Source of the DNA: Epiperipatus broadwayi
Taxonomy: Eukaryota > Onychophora > Udeonychophora > Euonychophora > Peripatidae
Direction: 5' to 3'
Length of the DNA stretch: 64,000 nucleotides
Assembly: GCA_028023455.1 (NCBI GenBank)
Contig: JAQFVV010006469.1
Coordinates: forward strand, 1,054,001 to 1,118,000
The position numbers and the translations under genes were made by a program. Shown in pieces: positions 1-10,919 of the stretch (positions are counted from its first letter, which is position 1; each line of letters begins with the position of its first letter). The notes below the pieces were generated by a model that ran no database searches, was not told where the DNA came from, and saw only the letters and a program-made list of their open reading frames with translations.

Positions 1-625
1 ATTCAGAACATTAATAATTTACTCTGCAGATGACTCTTTACTTAAATATCTCTTACAGATGTAAATCTGTCCTCATGTAATATATGTAAAAGCAAATTTG
101 CATAAATGATTGATATCACACCAAAGCAATTGAAGATAGATGTTTCCTGAAATGTTTACGTACTTATAATGAATGGTTCGTTGATAGTCATTGAAACACT
201 GATATCTCTATATTTGATTATATATTTAAAGATGTATTGATTTACTATATATATATCACATATACAAGATTCAAAGCATAAAATATTCAAAACACTTCAA
301 GTTGATTAATAATTCAACTTAATGGCATAAAAAGTAAGGGGTATTTTTTAAAATCATTTTCAGCAAAATTAATGTTACCTTTTATTATATTGGGCAAAGT
401 TGAGTAATAAAAAATAATCCAACTTTATAGCATAAATATAAAGATTTTTTTTTTTCATTTTTTACCAGGAACAGAATATATCTTTCTTTAAAAAGTGATA
501 TGGAAATATATAGTTAGTGCATTGAATTCCTTTCTACTAGCAACAAAAAGTTATTTTCATTTTCTGATATTCTATGATTGGTCTATCCAATAAAAATAAT
601 CAAATGTCTTTACTGCTTAGGAATG
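1..625. other. AT-rich DNA, nothing recognised
   Basis: No open frame of note, no tRNA-like boxes and no repeat shared with the rest of the window was seen. The stretch has short poly-A/T runs and TA runs only. Confidence 0.5.
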
Positions 626-630
626 CATGA

Positions 631-712
631 TAAGTTTGAGCACCGGAAGTGATGAGCCTGGGTATGAATCATGCGCCTTAAGCTCCGGAGTCTGCCACTC
701 CACTTTACCATT
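631..712 (+). repeat. Family C dispersed repeat, copy 1
   Basis: This segment contains the block TTTGAGCACCGGAAGTGA followed by a region resembling a pol III B box (GGTATGAATC). Related blocks occur at 7057-7128 (TTTGAGCATTAGAAATGA) and 57712-57785 (TTCGAGTACCGGAAATGA), each followed by a similar A/G-rich and ATGC-containing stretch. The three copies share about 60-70 bases at reduced identity. It is probably an old tRNA-related interspersed repeat, but no A box is clear and the ends are not defined. Confidence 0.4.
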
Positions 713-719
713 GCATAAA

Positions 720-2700
720 TCCATGCAGAGCATCCATCTAATTTATGAATAGGAATAGACTTGTCCAGGAATTGTATAGATATCTTAAAATCACATCATA
801 TACATTACTTATCATAGATTAATATTTTCATGTCATTTTTTGCATCCCATGTAAATAAATTATCATTATAAAAACATATATATTATTGAAGAAATGATTA
901 TAAATATAATTAGTCACTTTCGTATTTTATGATTTGCTGTCGACATATTGTTAATGAATAACATAGGAAGGGCTGAATTATGCGAAAGTACAGTAATTAT
1001 TTTTGCAAAAAACAATAGCATTATTTTATAATAACTTACTAATAAAAAAAAAACTCGTCAAATAGACATTAAGTTTCATAATATTGGTATTGCTTTTATT
1101 TATTTATTAAAATTTTTAAGAGGGTTAATGTTTTTTGTTTTGTTTTTTTTTCAATTTTAAAAAATTGATTTATGACATGTTTCACATCAAATACTACTTA
1201 ATGCAAGAAGAAATAGTTACTCAAAAAAAATGAATTGTAAAAATAATTTATTTTTAAAAACGTAACATAAAAATATCAATTTTCATTTTTAATAATCATT
1301 AATATATATATTAAAAATCACAAATTTAAAGTTTTTTTATTTTGATTTCAGTTTGATTTTAAAAAAAAAAAAAAATATCAGTTACCTGTTTCAGAATATG
1401 AAATATTTAGAAAGACTATTTTTACTAATAAATTACAAAAATTCCAAAATATTTATATTATACTAAACAAATTATCTCCACATCTATTTATAGAAACAAT
1501 ATTTAAACCTATTTACTTCAGAGCCGTCTATTGTAAGCTTGAATAATCAATAGACACTAGCTCGTAGAGCGGTATCCACATTTCTAGACTAGTTTTTGGA
1601 TATTGATCTTTTTCCATAAGAACTATTGAATTTACTTTCTCATATTTTATAACAAGGTTTATTATTTTATACTATCAAATCTCATAACTTGAAATACAAA
1701 AATACTTTAAGCTTTGAATACAAAGTCAGTTTGGTCCTAGTCAGTAATTAGATATTTTAGTGACCTTAGTTTTATGTTAATTGTAGACATCTTTCATTCT
1801 TTTGCAAGAATGGTATACACCAAACAAAACTTCACATGACTCTTCTTATTTTCAACCCTTGCAATAAAACTAATAAATCAATTATTGCTCTGCTCTAGAA
1901 TCATAAATTTTAATCTTGAACAACAATGGATGCAAGATTACAATACAAGACTCTAAAATAGAAAAAAATATGAATTAGTACTCCTAATGCAAAATAGATC
2001 ATAAATATATTTCATCCACATAAATGAATGTTTTTGTAGCACTTTTAAAAAATTTTATGTGGTTAGTGAGAAGTTGTAATGCTGTAAATACTTTGGATGC
2101 ACTGATAAAAGTATTTGCAGCTTCTTTACATCCTAACATATAATGCCTGAGTCTGATTAAATAAATAAATTTTACTAATTAGTACAAAGTCTACGCTTAA
2201 TATCAAATTCATTTTTTTGCTAAAAAGAATTAAAGATTTTGTCCAAATTTTAGACAGAGCATTATATCAAAGAGAATATATCAATATATAAAAGATAACC
2301 TGTGGACAGTGGATGATACAAGGTCCAAAATTAAAGAAGTTTGAGAAGACTCATCATTATTAAATGTGTTACATAGCTTTCTCAAAATAAACATAAATAA
2401 ACTATGAACTTAGCATTGTAGAAGTATAGTACCCCCTCCTCTAACAATGATGAAGATATCATATTTCAACTTTTTTGTTAGACAATTAGTGGATTGATTC
2501 TACATGTGACTCACCCAGATTAACATAGAACCATCCAGATCAAATAGTTAGATATTTTATTTATCAACCAATTTGCCTACATTTGTATTCATAAACTTGC
2601 TTGAGCCCTGAAAAAATGTTCAAATTATGTGGGCCAGATTTAAACTTAAGATCATGTGTGGCATGATAGATTGATGTGCTAACACTTATACAATGATTTC
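720..2700. other. AT-rich DNA, nothing recognised
   Basis: No protein family or repeat of this window was recognised here. Around 1550-1580 a short stretch (TAGCTCGTAGAGCGG) resembles the D-arm of a tRNA, but no matching B box follows, so no tRNA is called. Confidence 0.4.
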
Positions 2701-2705
2701 CTATT

Positions 2706-2833
2706 TATTATTATTATTATTTTTTCCATATGGCATAGCATCGTCCGGGAGGTGAACCCACAACAACCGTCTGCAACCAACTACTTGCTTTGCAAGGCGG
2801 CTGTGCTGATCTCTCAGCTAACAATGCTTGGCA
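2706..2833 (-). repeat. tRNA-derived SINE (family S), copy 1
   Basis: Read on the minus strand it starts near CAAGCATTGTTAGCTGAGAG and has an A-box-like TAGCTGAGAG and a B-box-like GGTTCACCTCC. It ends in GATGCTATGCCATATGG, an A run and an (AAT)n tail (2706-2722). The same sequence recurs at 47.7, 48.4, 52.35 and, in a tRNA-Gly-like variant, 63.4 kb. The layout (pol III boxes, about 105 bp body, A/AAT-rich tail) is that of a tRNA-derived SINE mobilised in trans by a LINE. Confidence 0.75.
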
Positions 2834-3041
2834 ATATTTATTATTTTCTATTATGCCAAAGCGCTTTGATTTTTACACAAGTTTATTTTAATAGTAACAT
2901 AATTGAATAAGTAATCTCAGGTTAAAAAAAACAAAAAAAAAACAAGTTACGTGAAAGCATCTAAGCAAAAATATTTTATTTAAATATTTTTCTGAAAATA
3001 TCTTTTAATTCATAAAAACTAAAATGTTGATATTGGATATA

Positions 3042-4213
3042 CATCTGGGTCTCGTTTTATGCGATAGATAGGTTCCTCAGAAAACACGCGCAAACGAAAT
3101 CGCACAAAAATAGACATAACTTACCTTGAAAAGAGGGGGATACAGACTGTGATTTTTCAAAACTCGCATAAAAGCAAAGCACCAACGTAAAATTTACTTT
3201 AAAATTCACGCAAAAAAAAAAAATAAGGAAATAAAATATGACTAATAAAAAATTTCAAATTTGAAAAAAATTGATACAAGACAAACTTTTTTTAACTATA
3301 ATATTTAATTTTATTCAAAATAATATATTTTTATGCATAATTTACAGTAGAGTAATTTACATTTTTTTATACACGTTTTTAATTATTATCGCTATTTGCT
3401 GATAAACAGTTTCGTTTGCAAACTGGTAAAAAATAGATTCTTCATAAGAGGAAATACAATTTAGCACCAAGTTCACTCTCATATTGTGTTAATGGTTTTC
3501 TGTTGACAATGTAATTAGTAAATTAATCTTTGAGATGATGATTTTATTAATTGTTTATGAACTTAGACTTATGATAATAAAAAGACATTTATTCACCACT
3601 GCTGGGAAAAATTTAATTAAAACTAACAACTAAAAATTAAATTATTTTTGTCTTTAATTTTTTAATTTTCAATTTCGTTTAAAAATCAAATTTCGTTTTA
3701 CATCACATTAATTTCAAGTTGCTGTAAGTAATTTTTAAATTTTTAATTACAATTAAAAATCATATTTTAATTTTTAATTGTCAAATTTAATTGTGCCCAC
3801 TGCTATTACTCACCTTTTAAAAATAAACTTGTGGACACTAAATGATTAATAATTGATTATGTTCTTTTTTAAAAAGCAAAAACAGAATGTGATTTAAAAT
3901 GCAAAATTAACACGTACTATGTTTGAACAAATTTACATTATAATCTTGTAAAATTTAATGTGTGTATACGTAAAATGTGGAAATCATGATTTTAATTTCA
4001 TTATTGCATAAAATCTTACTATTATAAAGCACTGAAAATATTGAAATTACTAAGATGAAAGTCGAATTCCAATAATGTGCTATTACTTTCAATATACGTG
4101 AAATTTATTATTTAAAGTAATATTGCATTATCGGAGTTTGACTTCCGGTGAAACATGAATCACGTAACTTCAAAATCGTGTTAAATAAGTCCTTGTAAAA
4201 AGAGACCCAGGTG
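3042..4213. mobile_element. Tigger-like non-autonomous DNA transposon
   Basis: The ends form a terminal inverted repeat: CATCTGGGTCTC on the left and GAGACCCAGGTG on the right (11 of 12 pair). Both ends are flanked by TA, the target duplication used by Tc1/mariner/pogo elements. Just inside the left end is GATAGATAGGTTCCTCAGAA followed by CGCAAACGAAATCGCA-type sequence, a style typical of Tigger element ends. The interior has no open frame, so this is a non-autonomous copy about 1.17 kb long. The superfamily is inferred from end sequence and TA duplication, not from a transposase. Confidence 0.6.
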
Positions 4214-4219
4214 TATATA

Positions 4220-4960
4220 TATTGAAAACCAGTGATGACACCACTGAAAGATTGCTCTAAGATTTATTGTGCAGCAAAGAATAGTTGGATATTTAGTTAC
4301 AAATCAATAATTAAATGGTCAACTACATTCTCAAGTATCTGATAAAAAAAATTGTGCTTAATTTTAAATCTTATGGAAGCATGGTGGATAGATGCAATAA
4401 CCGCTAGTTGATATGTATGAAAATCCCCAATTGCCACGCACACACATTTATGGCTAATTTTTCGTATTCTGAATGTAATATAAATACTTTTATTATTACT
4501 TTTTTAGTTATTTAATATAATTTTCAAGATGAATTTTTGTATTATTTTTTGCCTAAATCACTTTATATTAATTACTTATTAAATTTATAAATAAATAATT
4601 AAATATAAATTTTGCAAAAGTTTATTTTAATCTTTTGGTTTTTCAAATGAAAAATCAATTATTAATAAGATAAATTAATAATAAAAAAAGTGAAATATAT
4701 TTAAAGATTAGAGAAATTTTCTTAAAAAAAAAAAACTGAAGTAATTTAAATTAATTGCAAATACTATATAGTTTAAGAAATAGAGGATTGAGAAAAGATT
4801 ATTACTGCATTATTATTTTTTTCAGATTCTATTTTTATTAGAAGCATATTTTTATTCAAGTTACATTTCATTATTTGCCACCACCACCACTACAACATCA
4901 GATACTTTTTTCTAAGCTTTGAAAGGTTATTAAAAAAAATTAAACACATAACTATAAAAA
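4220..4960. other. AT-rich DNA, nothing recognised
   Basis: Poly-A/T-rich sequence with no reading frame, tRNA-like box or shared repeat that I could see. Confidence 0.5.
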
Positions 4961-4984
4961 AGATTTTTGGTAAAGTGTCATTTA

Positions 4985-5490
4985 TCTCTTCTTCAAATTT
5001 CTCACATTTTTCTTTTCCATGTACCCCTTTCTATATTTTCTTTCTTTGCTATTAATCATGTCTTCTTTCCATCTTTTTTTTTTGGTTTTGGTATTTCTTT
5101 TTTTCTTTCTTTTGCCTTCACTTTCCAATTATTAATCACTCCTGGAATTTTTTTCTTATTCATTTTCCTAACATGATCATACCTATGGTTTGGTGCACTG
5201 GTTGAGTGAAAGACTCTGGAACTCAAGGTCCATGGATTGTGGCCCATCCCTGACTGTTTTGTTGCTTAAATTTCTTATGAACTCCTGATTATTAAACTAT
5301 TTAATTATTATTGTTGTTATTATCTTACCCCCCCCCCGTTTTAACTATTATTATGATCTCTTCATTTGTTCTTTTCTTCATCTTCTCATCAGTCTTCAAT
5401 AATCCATTGCTATAACTGATAATCTCTGTTCAATTTTCTTTGTTATTGTCCATGTCTGCACACCATACAATAGTCTACTATGTAAAGAAT
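4985..5490 (-). pseudogene. RTE-like LINE 3' end, interrupted
   Basis: Two minus-strand pieces look like the C-terminal part of an RTE-type endonuclease/reverse transcriptase protein. Around 5345-5490 the translation includes SRLLYGVQTWTITKKIEQRL, matching the family pattern LYG.E.W.L.K..E.RL. Around 4985-5180 it includes RKMNKKKIPGVINNWKVKAK followed by KERKKEIPKPK, matching the usual GH..RM...R.P....W...GKR.RGRP ending. Stops and frame changes show that it is dead. The two pieces are separated by a tRNA-like insertion at 5183-5330 and a C run. The N-terminal part is absent. Confidence 0.65.
5183..5330 (+). repeat. tRNA-like SINE insertion in RTE remnant
   Basis: The segment starts with TGGTTTGGTGCACTGGTTGA, which fits a pol III A box (TGGTGCACTGG). 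About 35 bases later is GGATTGTGGCCC, a weak B box. It ends with an (ATT)n-like tail and a run of nine or ten C. It splits the RTE-like protein remnant on the opposite strand, which supports an insertion. It does not look like family S, so it is a second SINE-like type. Target duplication is not clear. Confidence 0.45.
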
Positions 5491-5499
5491 ATTAGACAT

Positions 5500-6600
5500 A
5501 AGTTTTTTTTTTGTTTTAATAAATATATTTTTACTTCATATAAAAGAATTATTGCCTGCCTCATTCATCAATTTGCTTCAATTCTCACTTTTTAAAAAAG
5601 TTTTAAAATTTAGTCATTTGATGTATTCCTTCACAAAATTTTTCAATATCCTTCTTATCTAACATTTCTAATTAATATAAATTAAACATTTATATTAACT
5701 TACATTTAGAACAAAAATAATCACTATTTTTAGAAGAGTAATAAAGACAATAGATTATAAAATAGGAAGGAATTAAAAAAATGATGCATAATATGATAAA
5801 TAGAATAACATAGAAAAATGTGAATTCTGAAAAAAGTAGATGGAAATTCACATAAAAAACTTAATAGTGATCTCAGATAAAAAAAAAAACAGATAAAGCA
5901 TTGAACTTTTAAAAAAGTAAATCTGATTTAATTTATAATAGAATAAAGCAGGATTGATGGAGAAAAAATATATAAGTTGAAAATAGGGGAAGGGGATATG
6001 CAAGTATTTATATAATAAAATAATATATCATTTATATAAGGATGAAATAGATTGCACAATAATAATAAAATTGTAAACATTTTAACATAAGATTGCCAGA
6101 ATATAGTAAACTGATGAGATTCCAATTGACTTATTAAAGATGAAAATGGATTTGAGATAAGTGATTGATATTTTTAATGTAATGTAAATACATAAAAACA
6201 GTCAACACTTCAATAATACCAATAACAATCTCAATCTATTGTTAAGGCAACTTCTTTTAAAAAATAAAAGTGGAAAACCATCTTTATATAGGATCTAATA
6301 TGTTTACATAATCACTAAAGATTGCAACTTGAATACAAAGAGTAAAATTATTAATTCAAAGATGTTTAAATAAACCTCATCAAATAGGTACATATAATCT
6401 GTTCTGAAAGCAGACCAACAAATAATCAATCATAACTTTCAATTATGATTCCACTATTGTGAAGACATTAAAATAATTAATTTAATCTCTTATTCAAATA
6501 AAATACCATTATGAATTTTGAATAAATGAATTTCTAATAGATGATATATATTCTTATTTAAAGAGCATTTTGAATTTCAAAAAGATATAGTGACAGGATA
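5500..6600. other. AT-rich DNA, possibly decayed LINE 5' part
   Basis: No motif could be recognised with confidence. Because a plus-strand reverse transcriptase remnant follows at 6620, the right part may be the eroded upstream section of that element. Confidence 0.3.
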
Positions 6601-6619
6601 TGAATGAGGATATCATTTA

Positions 6620-7060
6620 GAAATACAAATATGAAAAGAAAATATGCTAATATTTGTTTTATTCATCTTAAAGAGGCATTGGATAAAATCAGTTTACTTA
6701 TTCTGTTGATTTTTTTTTAATGTATAAATTGGAAGATGTTCATTAATGCATTTGTATATAAATTCAAATAATATTTGTAAAAGTGAGCAATGTCCTTAAG
6801 GAAAAGTAGATTTATGGAAACATAAGTCATATATGGTTCACAGACTGTTTTATTTAATTTATATTTAAATAAATTATTGTTTGACTATTTGATAAAGAGT
6901 AAATTAGCATGTAGATTAGAATCATTTATTATCTCATATTTAACTGATATGTTGTTATTTGCAAATAGAGAGAAAAGTGTAAGTAATTGTCATGCAAGAT
7001 TAAAATAAGCAATACAAAAAAAAATAATTGAATGTTTTATTGCTGGAAAGTTCATAATAA
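6620..7060 (+). pseudogene. Decayed non-LTR reverse transcriptase
   Basis: Three palm-domain blocks appear in order on the plus strand. The first, near 6650-6710, is CFIHLKEALDKI, matching F.D..KAFDKV. The second, near 6845-6885, is TVLFNLYLNKLL, matching the ..LF.LY...L block. The third, near 6934-6990, is SYLTDMLLFANREKS, matching the YADD catalytic block, with YADD reduced to YLTD. Stops and frameshifts between them show a dead element. The segment 7830-8230 on the same strand (MVKEGDLKNEDLKKF, then a NENRLF-containing stretch) may be its C-terminal part beyond inserted family C and D repeats, but that is weaker. The LINE clade is uncertain, perhaps RTE. Confidence 0.55.
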
Positions 7061-7128
7061 ATTTGAGCATTAGAAATGATGGAACAGACTGGATACATGA
7101 ATTTTGTACTTCAGAACCTATCATTCTA
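7057..7128 (+). repeat. Family C dispersed repeat, copy 2
   Basis: It matches the block seen at 631 and 57712 (TTTGAGCATTAGAAATGATG) and lies directly after the reverse transcriptase remnant. Its ends are not defined. Confidence 0.4.
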
Positions 7129-7402
7129 TCACAGATAGAGAAAAAATTAAAAATAATCAATAAACCAGAATAAATATCAATTTAACAGATGGTGGAAAAA
7201 CAGTACAAATTTAGTATAAGAAATGCAAAGGCTTACTTAACAGGTTATTAATAAACAGGTTAGAAAGTTATTTTGTGATATAGTAAAAGTATGTCTTTAA
7301 AAAAAAAAAGAACATCATTAGATGTTTTCCTGAAGGTTTATGGTGATATTTTAGTTGCATTTATATATCTATTTCCATCATCTTGTATAAAGTATTGTAT
7401 GT

Positions 7403-7826
7403 CTAAAAAAATTTAATTTAATTTAACTTTTCAAAATACATTCAACTGTTAGTAATAGAATACAGGTTAGTATATGCACAATGTTTCAAAAGGCATTATT
7501 TTTCTCTCTTTTTCAGATATTGCTGTCTTGACCAATGACAGTATTAGCATGGGAACTGAACATGGACTCTTTTTCTATATAGTAAATCTTAAGGTTTTGG
7601 CAAGATGGTTCATTGGTTAAAGCATTATCTTACATTCACTATTCAAGGATATAAGGGTTTAGGTTCGATCCTCATGCTAGTACTATGACTTGTCAGGCCA
7701 GCAACACCTGAAGAAGAGAGGAGAATAATATCTCTCAAAACATTGTGTATATACTAACCTGTGCACTATTACTAACGTCAAATGTACTTTGAAAATTTAA
7801 ATAAAGTTAAATTTTTTTAAAGACAG
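7403..7826. repeat. Family D inverted pair with tRNA-like part
   Basis: The left arm (about 7403-7590, minus orientation) and right arm (about 7594-7826, plus orientation) are imperfect reverse complements. The right copy begins with a tRNA-like block (7599-7685): A-box-like TGGTTCATTGG and a good B box GGTTCGATCCT at 7662-7672. It then has CCTGAAGAAG, a GAGAG/CTCTC stem and ends in AATAAAGTTAAA-type sequence. The same family, more decayed, forms another inverted pair at 14.1-14.4 kb. The tRNA-like head suggests a SINE or a Penelope-type terminal repeat. No flanking target duplication was established. Confidence 0.55.
7704..7748 (+). ncRNA. Hammerhead-like motif (family D), decayed
   Basis: The order fits a hammerhead: stem I strand ACAC (7704-7707), CTGAAGA (7708-7714, CUGANGA with N7=A), stem II GAGAG/CTCTC around a loop, then AAAACATT and the second stem I strand GTGT (7745-7748). 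The catalytic G12 position reads A and the expected palindromic ACGT of stem III reads ACAT, so this copy should be inactive. The minus-strand partner keeps GAAAC (7483-7487) but has CTGAAAA in place of CUGANGA. Together they suggest an ancestral motif, but neither copy is complete. Confidence 0.35.
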
Positions 7827-8468
7827 TCAATACTTTATATTAGTTGGTGGAAAAATCCAATACATAAATACGATATCATCAGATGTTTTGTTTGCAGTAT
7901 ACATTTGTATGTAATAAAAATTTGAACAATTAGATAAAGCATGGTAAAAGAAGGAGACCTTAAAAATGAAGATTTGAAAAAGTTTGCAAAGAATAGTGAT
8001 GCAGAAATATTCAGAATAGTGAATGAAAATAGACTTTTTTGAAGAAATTGCGAAAAATAAGAGGAAGTACATTGGGCATATAGTTAAAAGTTTATTTTAA
8101 AAGATATTGGGTTTTTAGGGGTATAGCAAAAAGAAGTAGATTGATAAATAATTGATGAATTTAAGGATTTTTGACTAGATAAGTTGTCTATCTTGATAGC
8201 ATTAGGAAGCTGCCATAAGAATGGCAGCTTTCTGGTAATGATGATGCCTTGCATGAACAAATACATTTGTAGAATGGCTACTTTTGCAGCTCAAGATCGA
8301 TGCATCTCGGCTTCAGATCTGTTCTTTCTGATGCTTGATCTTCTTATCAATGCATCATTCCATTATTTGTTTAATGATGATGACGATATTCCTTCGAAAA
8401 TCAACGTATATAATTTTTCAGAAATGAATAGAAATAATATTTCTCTTTTTTATTTAAATAAATATTAT

Positions 8469-8803
8469 AGGGGATTTCAACACAAACATTCAAGCTTCCT
8501 TCAGCTATCCAGTCTATCTCATACAACCGATACACATGTCCACCCCCATATGAAAAAGATAAATGATCTCCGATGTACATATTTCGTGCTGAACCAGCAC
8601 TCGTCAGTTTGTCCAGATCATTATCTCTCACACATATATTATAATTATAGATATATAATATATATGAGTGCTGGTTCAGCATGAAATACGTATATCGGAG
8701 ATCATTTATATTTTTCATATATGTGGTCACGTGTATCGATTGTATGAGATAGAATGGATAGCTGAAGGGAGCTTGAAAGTCTGTGTTCAAATTCCCTATA
8801 ATT
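8469..8803. repeat. Family B hammerhead repeat, inverted pair
   Basis: The left arm (8469-8630, minus) and right arm (about 8666-8803, plus) are head-to-head copies of family B. Each has a stem-loop with GTGCTG/CAGCA, then GAAATAYGTAYATC, an ATTTATCTTTTTCATAT-like stretch, a TGTATCGRTTGTATGAGATA block and finally a pol III B-box-like GTTCAAATTCCC. The right arm lacks everything upstream of ATGAGTGCTGG, so its hammerhead core is incomplete. A short TA-rich spacer at 8640-8665 separates the arms. Confidence 0.7.
8565..8618 (-). ncRNA. Hammerhead ribozyme motif, family B copy 1
   Basis: On the minus strand: CTGACGA (8607-8601), a perfect 6-bp stem II GTGCTG/CAGCAC with a GTT loop, then GAAA (8585-8582) and TATGTACATC. 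All core residues (C3, U4, G5, A6, G8, A9, G12, A13, A14) are present. The inner part of stem I is weak (CAAA against TCGG), but an outer GATC/GATC helix is possible. That outer pairing replaces AATC/GATT of the 52-kb copies by a compensatory change. It is likely a functional ancestor with drift; cleavage by this copy is uncertain. Confidence 0.55.
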
Positions 8804-8809
8804 ACATCT

Positions 8810-10240
8810 AAACTCCAAGTAGTACTTGTATTCAAATTATTAAATAAATATTCGAAATATTTCTTAGTTACACTTTCAATTGTTTTCTTTTTTTCTTGTT
8901 TATCTCTTTTTTTTAAAAAAAATTTTTTCAAATGAATGAAAAATTTCGGTGATCTTTCGCTTTTCTTATCAATATAAAATAGCGTTTGAAACCTTTTTGG
9001 TCTCTGAATTTACAAAGCATTTCAATTTAATGATCATGTGACAAAGCAAAAGGCCGCCTTCTGACTGAACGGATCAAATTAGTCCGCTGAGAATACTAAA
9101 GCAAGTCAAAGATAAACTGTCGAGATGTAATATTAACTAAAAATAAATATATAGAGAATTATAATTTGATGATAGTGTTTAAATTTATGATGTTTAATGA
9201 AAGTGTCGTGACGCAGAAAATAAAATTACACAAATAATTAAGCAATAATCGATAGCACGAAGAAAAACATTAGCAATTAGCGGTACTTGTCAATAGAAAT
9301 GTTCTTTCAAATTGATGTATAGAAAAAGAAAGAATTGATTAAAGTCTTTATTGACAATTTTGCCAATAAAAATTTGTTTATTTATCAATAAAATATGACA
9401 TTATAGTTCTGAACTTAAATAATTTTACTTAGAATAAAAGCTTCCCCCACCCCCACCTTTTCATAATTTTTCTCCTTTTTTTACTCTTTCATTGAGCTTC
9501 TCCTTCTCATTATCCCATCTTCTTCTCTCTTTTATATATATACTTCAATGAAAAAAAAATTGAATAATTAAGCAAAGGTAATATATTCTATCAATAATAT
9601 CTGATCATCATCAGCAATACTTTGCTATAGCTAGCGCCATTCTTAATGCAATTTGTTCTAATATCTCTATATTTAGTTACATTATTAACTTTATCTGTGC
9701 GAATATTTGTAGAGAGACTTCATTTTATAAGTTTGAAATTATTAATATAAATATATATTCAAATAGTACTATCAAAGAGTCCACCATCATCCAAATGCAA
9801 GCGTACAGGTATGATGGTCTCAACGAATATGCTAATGATATAAAAGTGGAAGAGTTATATTTCCAAAAATGCTCTTCTATAATCATTCAATTCTCTGAAT
9901 TTTTTCTGAGCAGATCCCAGACATTGCAATATTATGACTTGGGATTAGAGTTTCTTGATCAAGTTTTTTAAAAAACTTTTTTAATACTGTTTTCCATATG
10001 TAAAACACTCTGCACATTTTATAATGTTTGTGTGCAAATTAATTAAAATGAGCCAATTACAATTATATAAATATCAAATCCTCAACTGTAAATTTACTAC
10101 TAGGTAGCATGGATTATGTCAATGTTACTCCCAATCTTCTTCCACTTCTATACTTCACTGTATTTAGATGCAATCTTTGTTTTAATTGGATATTTTCAAA
10201 ATGTTTGCATATATATATATGATAAACAAAAATGCCAGTT
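8810..10240. other. AT-rich DNA, nothing recognised
   Basis: No protein family, SINE or shared repeat was recognised. A pyrimidine-rich strip lies near 9445-9535. Other reading frames are short and not protein-like. Confidence 0.45.
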
Positions 10241-10248
10241 AGATCTTT

Positions 10249-10288
10249 GCATTGATATATATATATATATATATATATATATCAATGC
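10249..10288. repeat. Palindromic (TA)n hairpin
   Basis: A perfect palindrome: GCATTGAT, then alternating TA, then ATCAATGC. The eight non-TA bases on each side pair exactly, so this is not just a dinucleotide run. It could extrude as a cruciform. No surrounding target duplication was recognised. Confidence 0.8.
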
Positions 10289-10639
10289 AGAAAGGAGTTT
10301 GCTGCTAATTGAAAGAAGACTCTTTGATTCCTCTTGGAGGCCTTAAAGAAACAAAGCAGGGCAAATTCTTAATGTCCACTCCATACGTTCTTGTCATTGC
10401 AGTTATTATGTGATTATTCACATAGTATATATGAACATGGATAAACTGCTCACCAACATGCATTAACTAGCATGGTGAGTTTATTGGTTTTTCACCTCTA
10501 AGTTTAAGATAAAAACACACCCATGATCTTTCTTCTCAATTGCCTGATAAGGCATAATGAATGTGTGTGAATGAAATTTTTTTCTAATAAATATACAATT
10601 ATGACAGACAAAAATAAATCATGGCCCTTATTCTCAGGA

Positions 10640-10913
10640 GGTTGTAAAGTCACCAGCCAAGACAGCAGTTGGTGGCCAAAGGTGCAGGGTGCTAAGAATA
10701 TCCTGATTGTGAACCCAGTCTGCCATTTGATGACAACTTTTTACTTAGGTACATATAACTTCAGATCATTTTAAATTGAAGGAAATTTGCAAGAATTGGA
10801 GGAACTGTCTTATATTAAATGGGACATTATTGGACTGTGTGAAGTTAGAATGAAAGATGAAGAGATAAGTGATTTAAAAAGTGGGCATGTACAAACATGG
10901 AATTTGATGTGAA
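10640..10913 (+). pseudogene. RTE-like LINE endonuclease, N-terminal fragment
   Basis: The plus-strand translation contains LGTYNFRSF, a stop, then EGNLQELEELSYIKWDIIGL and CEVRMKDEEISDLKSGH. This matches the start of the APE-type endonuclease of RTE-like and related LINEs (TYNVRSL...L.ELE.EL..IKWDIIGL.EVR). The endonuclease nicks target DNA to prime reverse transcription. Only the first 60 or so residues remain; the sequence then runs into AT-rich DNA. The upstream part of the frame starting at 10571 is not recognised. Confidence 0.65.
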
Positions 10914-10919
10914 AATAAT

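Noticed and set aside
1545-1585. tRNA D-arm-like sequence TAGCTCGTAGAGCGG
   Set aside because: No anticodon or T arm follows at the expected distance.
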